Part shown: positions 7,651 to 17,502 of the stretch, in pieces | Layout: every line of letters begins with the position of its first letter | Position numbering within the stretch: the first letter of the stretch is position 1 | Assembly: GCF_018704065.1 (NCBI RefSeq) | Contig: NZ_JAGUQP010000003.1 | Coordinates: forward strand, 1 to 64,000 | DNA from: Desulfovulcanus ferrireducens | Lineage (GTDB): Bacteria > Desulfobacterota > Desulfovibrionia > Desulfovibrionales > Desulfonatronovibrionaceae | Length of the DNA: 64,000 nt | Reading direction: 5' to 3' | Notes under the pieces: model-generated | Database searches by the model: none | What the model was told of the DNA's origin: nothing | Seen by the model: the letters and a program-made list of their open reading frames with translations, nothing else | Program-made: the position numbers and the translations under genes

Positions 7651-8769
7651 ATGAAAATTATCCAGGTTATTAATGTTCGCTGGTTTAATGCCACTGCCTG
7701 GTATGGGCTTTACTTAGGCAAACTGCTTCAGACAGCCGGCCATGATGTTTTGGTTCTGACCTTAAAAGATACAGAGCCCTATCATAAGAGCCTCAAGTGG
7801 GGGCTTGAAACAAAGTGTATTGATTTAAACACAAAAAATCCGATAAAATTTATTAGCTTATATAACGAGCTAAAAAAACTAATCTTTAAATTTAAACCGG
7901 ATATTGTCAATTGTCATCGCGGGGAAGCATTTATTCTCTGGGCTTTATTGCAAAGAAGGCTAAAAAACTTTTCGCTGGTTCGCACCAGGGGCGATCAAAG
8001 GCTGCCCAAAAAAAATCCTGTCAATATTTGGCTGCATAAGAGTTTGTGTCAGGCTGTAGTTACCACTAACTCATTTATGTTTAACCATTTCAGGCAAGAG
8101 TTTAAAATCCCAGCAGACAAACTCTATCTAATACCCGGCGGGGTTGATGAAAAAAAATTCTTTTTTGATGCCACAATCAAAGATAAAATACGCAATGAAC
8201 TAGAGTTTAGCAACGAGCATTTTGTTGTTGGGCTTCTGGGACGCTTTGACCGGGTCAAAGGGCAAAAAGAGCTGATTCAGGCAGTTGCAAGTTTATACCA
8301 CAAAAAGAAAATTGAAAACATAAGGCTGCTCTTGATAGGATTTTCTTCTGCACTGCCCGAAAAACAGATCAGAGATTGGCTCAGGGAATATGAGATTGAA
8401 AACATCACTCACATCACTGGACGAGCAAAAAACGTCCGTGACTATATTCTGGCATTGGATTTAGGTGTTGTTTCGTCATTGTGGTCCGAAGCAATTGCCA
8501 GGGCAGCCCTTGAAATCATGGCCTGCCAGGTTCCTTTAATCAGTACTCGGGTAGGAGTTATGCCCGATTTACTACCATCAGAGGCTCTAGTTCCCCCTGG
8601 CGATCCAGAAGAGTTGGCAAGATTAATCTATAAAGCCTTTTTTGATCACAATTTTTATACCCAACTAAAAAAGACAGCACGGAAGACAATGTCTAATCTC
8701 ACCAGCCAGGATTTCCTGCAGGCAACGCTTGACGTTTATAAGAAAGGGCTAACGGCAACGTCGAACTAA
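7651..8769 (+). CDS. Family 4 glycosyltransferase (GT-B fold)
   Basis: This 372-residue protein has an N-terminal Rossmann domain (KIIQVINVRWFNA, then PDIVNCHRGEA) and a C-terminal GT1/GT4 domain. The latter holds LYLIPGGVDEKKF (about 163-175), VVGLLGRFDRVKGQKELI and the E-x7-E region SEAIARAALEIMACQVPLIS (about 280-299). Such enzymes transfer sugars from nucleotide donors, commonly in lipopolysaccharide core or O-antigen building. The N-terminus is well matched at ATG 7651. The next gene starts 26 nt downstream, so they form a pair. Donor specificity cannot be read from the sequence. Confidence 0.9.
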   Translation: MKIIQVINVRWFNATAWYGLYLGKLLQTAGHDVLVLTLKDTEPYHKSLKWGLETKCIDLNTKNPIKFISLYNELKKLIFKFKPDIVNCHRGEAFILWALLQRRLKNFSLVRTRGDQRLPKKNPVNIWLHKSLCQAVVTTNSFMFNHFRQEFKIPADKLYLIPGGVDEKKFFFDATIKDKIRNELEFSNEHFVVGLLGRFDRVKGQKELIQAVASLYHKKKIENIRLLLIGFSSALPEKQIRDWLREYEIENITHITGRAKNVRDYILALDLGVVSSLWSEAIARAALEIMACQVPLISTRVGVMPDLLPSEALVPPGDPEELARLIYKAFFDHNFYTQLKKTARKTMSNLTSQDFLQATLDVYKKGLTATSN

Positions 8770-8795
8770 AAAAACTTCGAACTTTAAACTTAAAA

Positions 8796-9905
8796 ATGAA
8801 ACCAAAAATCGCTCTTCTTTTGCCCAAACTAAGCCTTTACGGAGGAGCAGAGCGCTTCTCTTATAATTTAGCCAGCTATCTTGCCCCTGACTTTGATGTC
8901 CATTTTATCTGCGCCAAAAAAGAAACAACTCCGCCCAGAGGAGTAAATGTGACATGTCTCGGCAGGCCTCCTCTGGGAAAGGCCATGAAAATCTTCTGGT
9001 ATGCCATGCGTGCGGAACTCTTTCTGCGTAAGCAACATTTCGACCTTACCGTGGGTCTTGGAAATACCTTCAGGCAAGATGTATTACGGCTTAGTGGCGG
9101 ACCAACAAAAATCTTCTGGGAGCTCAGTAAAAAAGCCTATCCAGAGGGATTTTCGAGAAAGTTCAAGATGTTTCGACGCCGCATCTCTCCGGGGAATAGA
9201 TTCACCCAGGCTATTGAAATGATTCAGTTGCGAAACAGTCAAAATCTAATAGCTGTTTCCCATCTAGTCCGGGACTGGACCATCAAAGCCTATCCTTTTC
9301 TTAGTAAAAAAGACTTTCAAATCATTTACAACCAACCTGATTTATCCAGGTTCTCTCCTGCCAAAGACGAAATAAAGCTAAAGCTTCGAGACAAATTTTC
9401 CCTGCCAAAAGATAAAATTATCGTTTCCACAGCAGGAACCAACTTTATGCTCAAAGGCGTAGCCCAATTAATCTCATCCCTAAACCTTTTACCAGATAAA
9501 TTCTATCTCATCGTGGCAGGGAAAAGAAATCCAGCCTATTTTTTACGTTTGGCCAGAAAGCTTAATGTAGTTGAACGAGTCAAGTTTATGGGACAAGTTA
9601 AGGACATGATCTCGTTTTACCGTGCAAGCGATATCTTTGTTCTGCCTACTTTTTATGATGCCTGCTCCAATGCTGTTTTAGAGGCCTTGGCGACTGGAAT
9701 CCCTGTTGTCTCCAGTCAAAATAACGGAAGTAGTATCTTTTTATCACAAGACTTGGTTATTAAAGACCCCACAAATCACATTGATCTGGCCGAAAAAATC
9801 CTCCTGGCCAGCAAACAAAAAAGGCTTGCCTTTACCTGGCCAGAGAACATCCGCGCTGGCCTTAGAGAATATAAAAAAACTTTTTTAAATATTCTTGGAG
9901 CCTGA
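8796..9905 (+). CDS. Family 4 glycosyltransferase (GT-B fold), second gene
   Basis: The 369-residue protein starts PKIALLLPKLSLYGGAERF, the glycine-rich acceptor loop of GT4 enzymes. It later has the donor-binding C-domain, with STAGTNFMLKGVAQLI, then DIFVLPTFYDACSNAVLEAL (about 285-304) holding the conserved E-x7-E. The pattern resembles heptosyl- or glucosyltransferases of the lipopolysaccharide core (WaaG-like), but I cannot assign one. It follows the first GT4 gene in the same direction and is probably cotranscribed with it. Confidence 0.9.
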   Translation: MKPKIALLLPKLSLYGGAERFSYNLASYLAPDFDVHFICAKKETTPPRGVNVTCLGRPPLGKAMKIFWYAMRAELFLRKQHFDLTVGLGNTFRQDVLRLSGGPTKIFWELSKKAYPEGFSRKFKMFRRRISPGNRFTQAIEMIQLRNSQNLIAVSHLVRDWTIKAYPFLSKKDFQIIYNQPDLSRFSPAKDEIKLKLRDKFSLPKDKIIVSTAGTNFMLKGVAQLISSLNLLPDKFYLIVAGKRNPAYFLRLARKLNVVERVKFMGQVKDMISFYRASDIFVLPTFYDACSNAVLEALATGIPVVSSQNNGSSIFLSQDLVIKDPTNHIDLAEKILLASKQKRLAFTWPENIRAGLREYKKTFLNILGA

Positions 9906-9950
9906 AGGGGCTGAGGAAATCAGTGAATAAAAAAATGAGAAGTTAGGGCT

Positions 9951-10697
9951 ATGAGAAAAAAAATCCACTTAAATCCTTTGCGCACCTACCGAGAACTTTA
10001 TGCTCCGGATAAAAATGAACTTGGATACCAGGTTGTGGTAGAGGAAAGCGATTTATGGATAGTAAGCCAAGTTGATTTAAAAAATGAAACCCTGGACCAA
10101 GTGATTAAACTCAGGGCACAGATAAAAGCTTACATTGATCTCCATCCTGAATTCTTGACCAGTCTAAAACCAGTTTCGGTCCCGAAAAGCGCTCCAAGCA
10201 TAATCCAGAAAATGGCACACGCAGGAAAATTGTTTGATGTCGGCCCCATGGCTGCGGTAGCCGGAGCTATAGCCCATGAGGTTGCCCAAAAATTTCACCC
10301 GCTTTCACCCAATCTTTTAGTTGAAAACGGTGGAGACGTGTATATGTATTCCACGAAAGATAGGAAGATTGGTCTCCTGGCCCACCCTGAAGATAATCTA
10401 TATTTAGGTCTCTTAATCCCCAAGCAAGATTTTCCCTGCGCCTTATGCTCGTCTTCAGCTACCATTGGCCATTCTCTAAGCCTCGGGCAGGGAGACCTGG
10501 TAGTTGTCAAGGCCAGAGATGGCGCCATAGCTGATGCTGCAGCTACAGCTTTAAACAATAAATTACAAAACAGAGGTTCGCTGTCCAGGGTTCTAAAGAC
10601 TGCTAAGGAGTGGAGGGGAAAAGGGGTGTCAGGGGTATTTGCCCAGTTGGATGAACATGTGGGCATATGGGGGGACATGGAGATAATTACACTTTAA
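9951..10697 (+). CDS. UPF0280 family protein (ApbE-like fold)
   Basis: The 248-residue product has the UPF0280 core. DVGPMAAVAGAIAHEVAQKF is near residues 97-116, ENGGDVYMYS follows, then CSSSATIGHSLSLGQGD and DGAIADAAATAL. The fold is related to ApbE FMN transferases, and members occur in methanogens and sulfate reducers, but no reaction has been firmly shown. No ribosome binding site is strong at the ATG. The gene may be the last of the glycosyltransferase unit and is convergent with dnaA. Confidence 0.85.
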   Translation: MRKKIHLNPLRTYRELYAPDKNELGYQVVVEESDLWIVSQVDLKNETLDQVIKLRAQIKAYIDLHPEFLTSLKPVSVPKSAPSIIQKMAHAGKLFDVGPMAAVAGAIAHEVAQKFHPLSPNLLVENGGDVYMYSTKDRKIGLLAHPEDNLYLGLLIPKQDFPCALCSSSATIGHSLSLGQGDLVVVKARDGAIADAAATALNNKLQNRGSLSRVLKTAKEWRGKGVSGVFAQLDEHVGIWGDMEIITL

Positions 10698-10728
10698 CCT
10701 CCATCCTCCCCCCCGTCTCACGGTTAGC

Positions 10729-12066
10729 CTACTGCTCAAGCCTTTCTATAATTTTTGCAAGTTGTCTGCCCAAAGGAGTTTGCTTGCTGATTTCGCGCTC
10801 CACATTGGCTATACCCTTCAACACCGTAGAGTGACGTCGATTGAATTGCTGTCCGATTTCTTTTAAAGAGTGGTCGGTATACTTGCGGGCAAGATAGAAG
10901 GCTGTATTGCGGGCCAAGACACATTGTTTCTTCCTGCTTTTTGAGCTTAAGGCTTCTACAGGCAAATCAAAGGCCCCCGCAACAAACTGTATAATTTTTT
11001 TCAAGTCAAAAGTTTGCTCCTCAAGGCCGTAATTTTTGAGTACCTGCCAGGCCAAATCCAAACTGATTCTTTCCTTGAGAAGTTTCGCCTTAAATATCAA
11101 GTTCTGCAAACAGCTCTCTAACTGCCGGACATCATTTTGAATCTTTTCTGCCAAAAGCTCGCCTACTTCTTCAGGAATACTTACCTGAAAGCTTCGGGCC
11201 TTGTTATGGACAATTTTTACTCTGGTTTCAAAATCCGGTTTTTCAATAACAGCCAAAAAGCCCTGGCACAGCCGAGAAACCAGGTGACCATCAACACCAT
11301 CCAACTCTCTGGGCAAAAATGTACTGGAAAAAACTACCTTCTTCCCCTGATTTTGCAAGGATTTGATGGTAGATAAAAACTCATTCTGCATCTTTTCCTT
11401 GCCCTGAAAAAAATGGATGTCCTCCAGCAGTAAGATATCAATGTTATCTCGGAACCTTGCCTTAAATTGTTCTATCTGTTTAGACTTGATGGCCATAATT
11501 AAGTGACAGGCAAATTCTTCCGCGGTCAAATAGGCAATACGCACATTTGACCTGTTACACTCGGAGCTAAGTTCTTTGCCCACGGCTTGGACCAAATGAG
11601 TTTTACCAAGCCCGGGACCAGAACAAAGAAAAAGTTGGTCCGAAGAAATAGACTGTGAGCAAAAAGTCTTGGATGCCACAAATGCCAATTCATTACAGGG
11701 GCCAACAACAAAATTATCAAAAGAGTAACGGAAGTTTATTGTTGTCTTGGGAACAGAAGTGTGAATAGGTAACCCTAGTTGCTCTTTTACTTTTGCCCGC
11801 CCCAGGTTTAGTGGCATTTTTTCAGGAGCCTTTTTGCTGGAACAGATTGAAATTTTGGGCGCAAGCCCCAGAACTTCTTTGGCTGCCTCCAAAATATGTC
11901 CCTTTAAGCGCTCTCTAACCCAACTAGCCACAAATTCATTCGGGGCCTCTAAAATGAGCTCCTGTCCCTTAAAATCGGCCTGAAGGGGTTTTATCCATAC
12001 TTGAAAAATGCCAGGTTTAAGGCATTTTTCAAGAATTTTCAGCATACGTTGCCAAGAATCATTCAT
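10729..12066 (-). CDS. dnaA: DnaA-type replication initiator ATPase
   Basis: All four DnaA parts are present in 445 residues. There is a helical domain I (about 1-70) and a variable linker. The AAA+ ATPase has Walker A GPGLGKTHLVQ (about 150-160) and Walker B ILLLEDIHFF. A DNA-binding domain IV ends in a DnaA-signature-like EIGQQFNRRHSTVLKGI. Some core residues differ from the usual forms: CSGPGLGK instead of a GG-containing loop, and LEDIHF for IDDIQF. The box VII region reads HLVSRLCQGF. dnaN, recF and gyrB are absent nearby. It may be the only DnaA or a second one, as some Desulfovibrio genomes carry two. Confidence 0.9.
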   Translation of the reverse strand: MNDSWQRMLKILEKCLKPGIFQVWIKPLQADFKGQELILEAPNEFVASWVRERLKGHILEAAKEVLGLAPKISICSSKKAPEKMPLNLGRAKVKEQLGLPIHTSVPKTTINFRYSFDNFVVGPCNELAFVASKTFCSQSISSDQLFLCSGPGLGKTHLVQAVGKELSSECNRSNVRIAYLTAEEFACHLIMAIKSKQIEQFKARFRDNIDILLLEDIHFFQGKEKMQNEFLSTIKSLQNQGKKVVFSSTFLPRELDGVDGHLVSRLCQGFLAVIEKPDFETRVKIVHNKARSFQVSIPEEVGELLAEKIQNDVRQLESCLQNLIFKAKLLKERISLDLAWQVLKNYGLEEQTFDLKKIIQFVAGAFDLPVEALSSKSRKKQCVLARNTAFYLARKYTDHSLKEIGQQFNRRHSTVLKGIANVEREISKQTPLGRQLAKIIERLEQ

Positions 12067-12613
12067 AACGGGTGGAAATAAACATTTTGCCCATCTTAAA
12101 GCAAGCTCAAAAAAGAAACTTTGGGAGAGTTTAGCCCTAAATTAATCTACAAGACAACATATTAATTTTATTAACCTTTTTTATTCGTTGATTTTATGGG
12201 CCTTTTTTCACCCCCTTTAACACCTGTATATAACAGGCTTACACTTGCCCCTCACTCTTCTTTCCACAGTCAACACAAAAATTTTCAACAGGAATAATTT
12301 TAATTTTTCTCCGATTTTCTTCAAATTTTAAAAAATATCTTAAATAAGAACAACAAAAGTGTAAAAGTCCATCATGATTCGTAATTCAAATAATGTCATT
12401 GATTAAATGTTAAGAGGATAAAGGGAGAAATCAAAAAAATCAGAAGACTTCGGAAGAACGATCATTAAACTTTAGGGTTAATGGCACAGGTCCGGTATTC
12501 CCCTGGAAGAAAGGGAGAGACAAGAGAGTAAATTTAAGGCTGAGTTATACTGGATTAAGAAATATAGTTGGAATTTACTCTCATCAACAAACTTAACTGA
12601 AAAATAATGTCAT
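12067..12613. other. 547-bp AT-rich intergenic region upstream of dnaA
   Basis: This gap lies between the 3' end of cheA and the start of dnaA. It is rich in A/T runs, but I find no exact DnaA box (TTATNCACA), only a distant TTTCCACAG near 12261. No open frame or RNA gene is evident. It must hold the dnaA promoter, which I cannot place with confidence. Confidence 0.5.
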
Positions 12614-15316
12614 TTAATTGACAAGTGTTGCCTGGGTAGTTGCCAAGCGATAGATTTCATGCGGATCTAAAATTAGAACGACATTACCGTCACCCATAAT
12701 GGTAGCACCCGAGATGCCAGGTAACTCACCCAAATAATGTCCCAGGGATTTAATAACAATTTCTTGTCTTTCTAGTAGGGCATCAACCACCAAACCCAAC
12801 CGGCGTTCATTGACCGAGATGATGACAATTGGCAAAATTTGACGTTCATCCTTTTCAACAGGCAGCTCTAAAAGTTTGGCCAATTCTACAATACCCAACA
12901 CTTCTCCACGCAAGGTAATGGCCTTTCTCTTGTTAACCTCACTTAACTTTGCTGCTTCTATCTTGGTTGTCTCTGATACAGCATCCAGAGGAATAGCATA
13001 ATTATCACCGGCGACCTTAACCATCAGGGCGTCAATGATGGCCAGGGTCAAAGGCAAAGTAATGGTAAACCTAGTCCCTTTCCCAACTTCTGACTGAACA
13101 ATAATACTTCCTTTTAAACTTTTTATGTTATTTCTGACCACATCCATCCCTACACCGCGACCAGAGATATCCGTAACCTTTTCTGCCGTAGAAAACCCAG
13201 GGGCAAAAATAAGATCAATAGCCTGATGATCATCCATATTCTGGGCTTCTTCTTCGCTGATAATCCCCTTTTTAACCCCATTCTCCCGCATTTTTTCCGG
13301 ATCAATGCCACGACCGTCGTCCTCAACCTCAATGACTACAGAATTTCCTTTATGCGCGGCTCTAAGCCATACTTTGCCGGTTGGAGGCTTACCCAAGCGC
13401 CTCCTCTCTTCTTCCGGTTCAAGTCCATGATCAATAGCATTGCGTATAAGATGGACTAGCGGATCGCCGATCAATTCTATCACGCTTTTATCAAGCTCTG
13501 TCTCTTCACCTTCTGTAATCAACTCGATTTTTTTTCCGCTTTTACGACTTAAGTCCCTGACCAACCTGGGAAATTTTGCAAAAACAGATTTCACCGGTAC
13601 CATGCGGACATTCATAATTGTCACTTGCAGATCATCAGAAATCCTTGCCATGGAATACGTAGTTTCAGTGAGTTTTTGAGCCACCTCCGCTGGATCTTTT
13701 CCCTCTTCCAATTCTTTGGCCAACATAGTAAAACGATTCCGATTGATAATCAGCTCGCCTATAAGATTCATCAAATGGTCTAACTTAGAGTGATCAACCC
13801 TGATGGTTGAGGAGATGGCCGGACTCGTTTTTGGTTTGGATGTTGGACTGGCTTTTCCTGAAACCTGTGTTTTGACTTTACTCTTTTTGAGCTCTGTTTT
13901 CTCCTGAACCCGCTCACCAGGCTCAGCAGCAATTTTTTCCTCTTTCTTCTCATCAGCCCTGTAATCTTCTGCCTCAACCTTTCCCTTTTTCTCCTTTTTA
14001 TTGAGGCCAGCCTTTAGTTTATCCAGCTCTTTCTGAAGCATATCCTTAAGGATATCTATTTCCTGACGCAGGAGATCGAGCATGAGAGAAAAATCCATAT
14101 CTGAATTTCGGCCCTGATCAACCAAGTCAGCGGTACGCTGGGCATACTTTTTTATTTCCTCAAGGCCCATATAGCCAGTGGAATTTTGGATGGTCACAAA
14201 AGATCGGTAAAGGGCGTCTATAAAATCCTTTTGGGTCGGATCTTGAGTCAGCTTATTTAAGGCTAAATCAATATTTTCAAATTGCTGTTTTACTGTGTGC
14301 TCGAAAATAAGCACATCTTCAGGATCTATTTCATTTAGTTCATATTCATCTTCGTCATTTTCTTCATTTTGGAGTTCTTCCTTAAGATCAGCAGAATCTT
14401 CGGACTCGTTTTCTTTAGCCACTGTATCTTGGTCATTAATTATACCCTCTAGTTTTGAAAGTAGATGCGAAATATCTTGAGGCTTTACCAGCCCTTTTTC
14501 TTTATCAATATTTCCAACCAGTTCCTCCATCATATCTACAGTTGACAAAAGCAGATCAACTAACTCCCTGCTAATCTCTATTTCGTTATTCCGTGCTTTG
14601 TTCAGCAAAGTCTCTGCTGCGTGGGTCAAAGCATTTAACTCTCTATAGCCAATAATGCCACTATTGCCCTTTATATTATGAAAATATCTAAAAATATCAT
14701 CTAACAACTCCTTTTCATCCGGTCTCTTTTCCAACTCCAGCAATGAAGAATTTATATTCTCAATAAGCTCCTTAGCTTCATCTAAAAAATCTACCAAGTG
14801 TTCTTCACTTGCCAGAGTTAAAGCATAAAAATCTTTTGTTTCTTCATCGGAATTACTCTCAACATCATTTCCTTCATCGGCATCGTTCTTACTTTTAACA
14901 TCATTTCCAGAGTTAATCTCTCTCCCCTCCAACAAATGTTCAATGTGCTCAATGATCGGTGCTGTATCTACATCTCCTTCATTGCCATACGCTTCCAAAT
15001 TATCAATCATCTCCCGCAGAGCATCTGTAGCTTCTAAAATCACATCCATAACCGTAGGGGTAAGCTTCATTTTGCCTTTACGCAACTCGTCTAATATATT
15101 TTCTCCCTTGTGGGCCAAGGCATTAATCTCTTTTAACCCCAGGAAGCCAGAAGCACCTTTCAAAGAGTGCATAGGCCGGAATATCTCATCTATAAGAGAC
15201 AAATTTTCCGGATCCTTTTCCAACTCCAACAGCTTTGGTTCAATAGTTTCCAAATGTTCCCTGGCCTCAACTACAAAATCAGCAAATATTTCCGGATCAA
15301 AAAAATCCTGACTCAT
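12614..15316 (-). CDS. cheA: Chemotaxis histidine kinase CheA with three Hpt-like domains
   Basis: The 900-residue protein starts with a phosphotransfer (Hpt) domain whose phospho-acceptor is His50 (PMHSLKGASGF). A second Hpt has His213 (YFHNIKGNSG). A third Hpt-like domain has Val374 where the His should be (SFVTIQNSTGY). A charged linker follows, then the dimerisation helices (HLMNLIGELIINRNRF) and the HATPase core (LIRNAIDHGLEPEEERRR, DDGRGID, GRGVGMDVV). A CheW-like regulatory domain is at the C-terminus. CheA autophosphorylates on receptor cues and passes phosphate to CheY and CheB. The extra Hpt domains and the inactive third one are unusual for a motility CheA. It is the last gene of the chemotaxis operon. 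Confidence 0.95.
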   Translation of the reverse strand: MSQDFFDPEIFADFVVEAREHLETIEPKLLELEKDPENLSLIDEIFRPMHSLKGASGFLGLKEINALAHKGENILDELRKGKMKLTPTVMDVILEATDALREMIDNLEAYGNEGDVDTAPIIEHIEHLLEGREINSGNDVKSKNDADEGNDVESNSDEETKDFYALTLASEEHLVDFLDEAKELIENINSSLLELEKRPDEKELLDDIFRYFHNIKGNSGIIGYRELNALTHAAETLLNKARNNEIEISRELVDLLLSTVDMMEELVGNIDKEKGLVKPQDISHLLSKLEGIINDQDTVAKENESEDSADLKEELQNEENDEDEYELNEIDPEDVLIFEHTVKQQFENIDLALNKLTQDPTQKDFIDALYRSFVTIQNSTGYMGLEEIKKYAQRTADLVDQGRNSDMDFSLMLDLLRQEIDILKDMLQKELDKLKAGLNKKEKKGKVEAEDYRADEKKEEKIAAEPGERVQEKTELKKSKVKTQVSGKASPTSKPKTSPAISSTIRVDHSKLDHLMNLIGELIINRNRFTMLAKELEEGKDPAEVAQKLTETTYSMARISDDLQVTIMNVRMVPVKSVFAKFPRLVRDLSRKSGKKIELITEGEETELDKSVIELIGDPLVHLIRNAIDHGLEPEEERRRLGKPPTGKVWLRAAHKGNSVVIEVEDDGRGIDPEKMRENGVKKGIISEEEAQNMDDHQAIDLIFAPGFSTAEKVTDISGRGVGMDVVRNNIKSLKGSIIVQSEVGKGTRFTITLPLTLAIIDALMVKVAGDNYAIPLDAVSETTKIEAAKLSEVNKRKAITLRGEVLGIVELAKLLELPVEKDERQILPIVIISVNERRLGLVVDALLERQEIVIKSLGHYLGELPGISGATIMGDGNVVLILDPHEIYRLATTQATLVN

Positions 15317-15487
15317 TCACATACTCTCCGCTTAAAATTAAAGACGAATGCTTTTAAAGGTAATCAAAAATTATGCCAACGAATCCAATAAACTAGTTCA
15401 TATATAATAAAATCTACTAAACTCGAATAATTTTCATAAAAAATTACATGCTATATTTACTCCTATGAAAAAAACTAAACCATATTC

Positions 15488-15859
15488 CTAGCCCAAAAGC
15501 ATTTTTACGTTACGTACCAACTTTTCAGGTTGTGCGGGTTTGACCATGTACAAGTTTGCTCCCAAGCTCAGTCCTTCCTGAATGTCTTTTTCCTGTCCTT
15601 CGGTTGAAAGAACAATAATAGGCAAATCACGATAAGCTTCTTGTTCTCGAATGTTTTTTATGAAAGTAAAACCATCCATTTTAGGCATATTGATATCTGA
15701 AATAACGAGATCGATATCCGGGTTTGAGTACAGTTTCTCCAAGCCGTCCAGTCCGTCTTCAGCGGTAGTTACGCGGAGACCTTCCTTTTTCATGATAAAA
15801 GCAACTAAATTTCGCACTGTCTTAGAATCATCAACAACCAGTACATGCTTTTTGGACAT
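15488..15859 (-). CDS. cheY: CheY-like single-domain response regulator
   Basis: The 123-residue receiver has the acidic pair Asp10-Asp11, phospho-acceptor Asp55 (ISDINMPKMDG), Ser85 in the switch position and Lys107 (MVKPAQ). It has no output domain, so it acts by binding a partner when phosphorylated by CheA. The size and spacing are typical of CheY. A GGGGGG-containing ribosome binding site (complement of cccccc at 15865) precedes the ATG. It lies between cheW and cheA in the operon. Confidence 0.93.
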   Translation of the reverse strand: MSKKHVLVVDDSKTVRNLVAFIMKKEGLRVTTAEDGLDGLEKLYSNPDIDLVISDINMPKMDGFTFIKNIREQEAYRDLPIIVLSTEGQEKDIQEGLSLGANLYMVKPAQPEKLVRNVKMLLG

Positions 15860-15873
15860 ACTACCCCCCTTAA

Positions 15874-16578
15874 TTAATCAATTAACTGTCCAACCAAACG
15901 ATCTATAGACAAAATCGCAATAAGCTTTTCTTTACCTTTTATCAGTCCGGAAATAAATTCGCCACTGATTCCTAGATTTACTTCCAAGCCCCATTCAATA
16001 TCTTGTTGGGCAACGCGATACATGGTGGCAATGGTGTCCACTAAAATTCCCAACTGTAATCCTCGATGTTTGCAAACCACAATAAATCTTTTCTCGTCAG
16101 CATCATGAACAATATTTAACAACCTATTAAGTCTGACAATCGGTGTAACTCGTCCCCTTAAATTAATTATGCCAGCAAGATAGTCAGGAGTTCCTGGCAA
16201 CTTTGTAGGCGAAACATAACGAACAACCTCGGATACAATTTCAACTGGCAAGGCATATTCTTGTTCATTTAAGAAAAAACTAACCAATTGTACGTCGACA
16301 CTTTTTTTCAGTGACTGCTCAACATCTATTTTCGCATCCGTCAATCGTACCTGGTGTTTGGTACCTTTCAAGTTCTTTTCTTGAGGCAATTCTCGGAGCA
16401 CTCCACTATCTTGGGACTCAAGAGCCACTTCCTCCTTTAATTCATTAAGTATTTTTTGATCGGCATGACCCAAATACTTTTGTAAAAATTGTTTTTCTTC
16501 AGGACTAAATTCCTGTAGTCCGCTCTTTTCCAATGAGTCAAAATCCTGTTCTTGAAAATATTCTTCTGGTGTTTTCAT
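15874..16578 (-). CDS. cheW: CheW-like coupling protein with N-terminal extension
   Basis: Residues about 95-234 form a CheW domain (VQLVSFFLNEQEYALPVEIV, then the LAGIINLRGRVTPIV signature and LGILVDTI). It couples receptors to the CheA regulatory domain. The first 95 residues are an acidic, lysine-rich extension not found in standard CheW proteins (about 150-170 residues). The extension resembles parts of the HEAT or Hpt proteins only in composition; its role is unknown. It is placed between parA and cheY. Confidence 0.92.
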   Translation of the reverse strand: MKTPEEYFQEQDFDSLEKSGLQEFSPEEKQFLQKYLGHADQKILNELKEEVALESQDSGVLRELPQEKNLKGTKHQVRLTDAKIDVEQSLKKSVDVQLVSFFLNEQEYALPVEIVSEVVRYVSPTKLPGTPDYLAGIINLRGRVTPIVRLNRLLNIVHDADEKRFIVVCKHRGLQLGILVDTIATMYRVAQQDIEWGLEVNLGISGEFISGLIKGKEKLIAILSIDRLVGQLID

Positions 16579-16642
16579 GTTTTGGTACTCTCAAAGCTTA
16601 AAATTCAAGAGCTAAAAATGGTATTCTTTGCACGTCTCTACT

Positions 16643-17392
16643 TCATGCCTTAATAATCTCTAGAGCAAGCTGCATATATTCTAAAGCACCCCTAGATTTC
16701 GGAGCATAGTCCAAAATGACCTTTCCTTTAGCACTAGCTTCTCTAAACTTCGTATCTGTATTAATTACCGTTGAAAACATCCTCGCACCCATCTTTTGAC
16801 GCAAAAGTTTTAAAACCCGCCTGCAAGCCCTTGCCCGGCGATCATACATGGTGGCCAAGGTACGATAATGGATAGGTCTTTTTAGAACTCTATTTAAAAG
16901 ACGCATCGTATCAAAAATAAGCTTAAGACCGTGCAAAGCCAAAAAATCTGTTTGAATGGGAATAATGACTTGGTCCGCTGCCACCAGCGCATTGACCAAA
17001 AGCACTCCCATTTGTGGCGGACAATCTATAAGGATATAATCATAATCGGTACTAATCTTCTTTATCCAATTAGTTAAAATCAAACCTTTACCCGGAACAT
17101 CTTTTAGATCCGACTCTAGATCTGAAAGTTGGATATGGCTGGGTACAAAATCAAAAGACTTTTGTTTGTAAATAACTCGTCTAACTTCACCCCCCTTAAA
17201 AATATCCAATGCAGACCAAGTAAATGTTCCAGGGAAAAACGATAGATGAATAGTGGCACAAGCATGGGGGTCCAGGTCCATAACCAGTACTCTTTTACCC
17301 AGCCGAGCCAAGGCAGCTCCTAAGCTCAAAGTGGTCGTGGTTTTACCCACCCCACCTTTCTGGTTAGCAATAGACAGCACCTGAGTAGACAT
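16643..17392 (-). CDS. ParA/Soj-family ATPase in the chemotaxis operon
   Basis: The 249-residue protein has the deviant Walker A motif NQKGGVGKTTTT (about 10-21), the switch region VMDLDPHACATIH and Walker B-like ILIDCPPQMG. These mark it as a ParA/MinD-type ATPase that switches between ATP dimers and monomers. Members encoded inside che operons (such as ParC in Vibrio or PpfA in Rhodobacter) position chemoreceptor arrays rather than segregating DNA, and that role is likely here. No ParB partner is adjacent. About 65 nt separate it from cheW. Confidence 0.9.
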   Translation of the reverse strand: MSTQVLSIANQKGGVGKTTTTLSLGAALARLGKRVLVMDLDPHACATIHLSFFPGTFTWSALDIFKGGEVRRVIYKQKSFDFVPSHIQLSDLESDLKDVPGKGLILTNWIKKISTDYDYILIDCPPQMGVLLVNALVAADQVIIPIQTDFLALHGLKLIFDTMRLLNRVLKRPIHYRTLATMYDRRARACRRVLKLLRQKMGARMFSTVINTDTKFREASAKGKVILDYAPKSRGALEYMQLALEIIKA

Positions 17393-17502
17393 TGGCTCAT
17401 ATTCTCACGCCAAAAGCGGAATAGCTCATAGCTTTAAATAGTTCCCTCAGGTTAAGAAGTTTTCAGATCCAGGCAGAATACCAACTTAATCCATTTAAGT
17501 TG

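Noticed and set aside
12067-12613. Chromosomal origin next to dnaA
   Set aside because: No TTATNCACA boxes or 13-mer repeats are visible, and dnaN/recF are absent; position alone is weak evidence.
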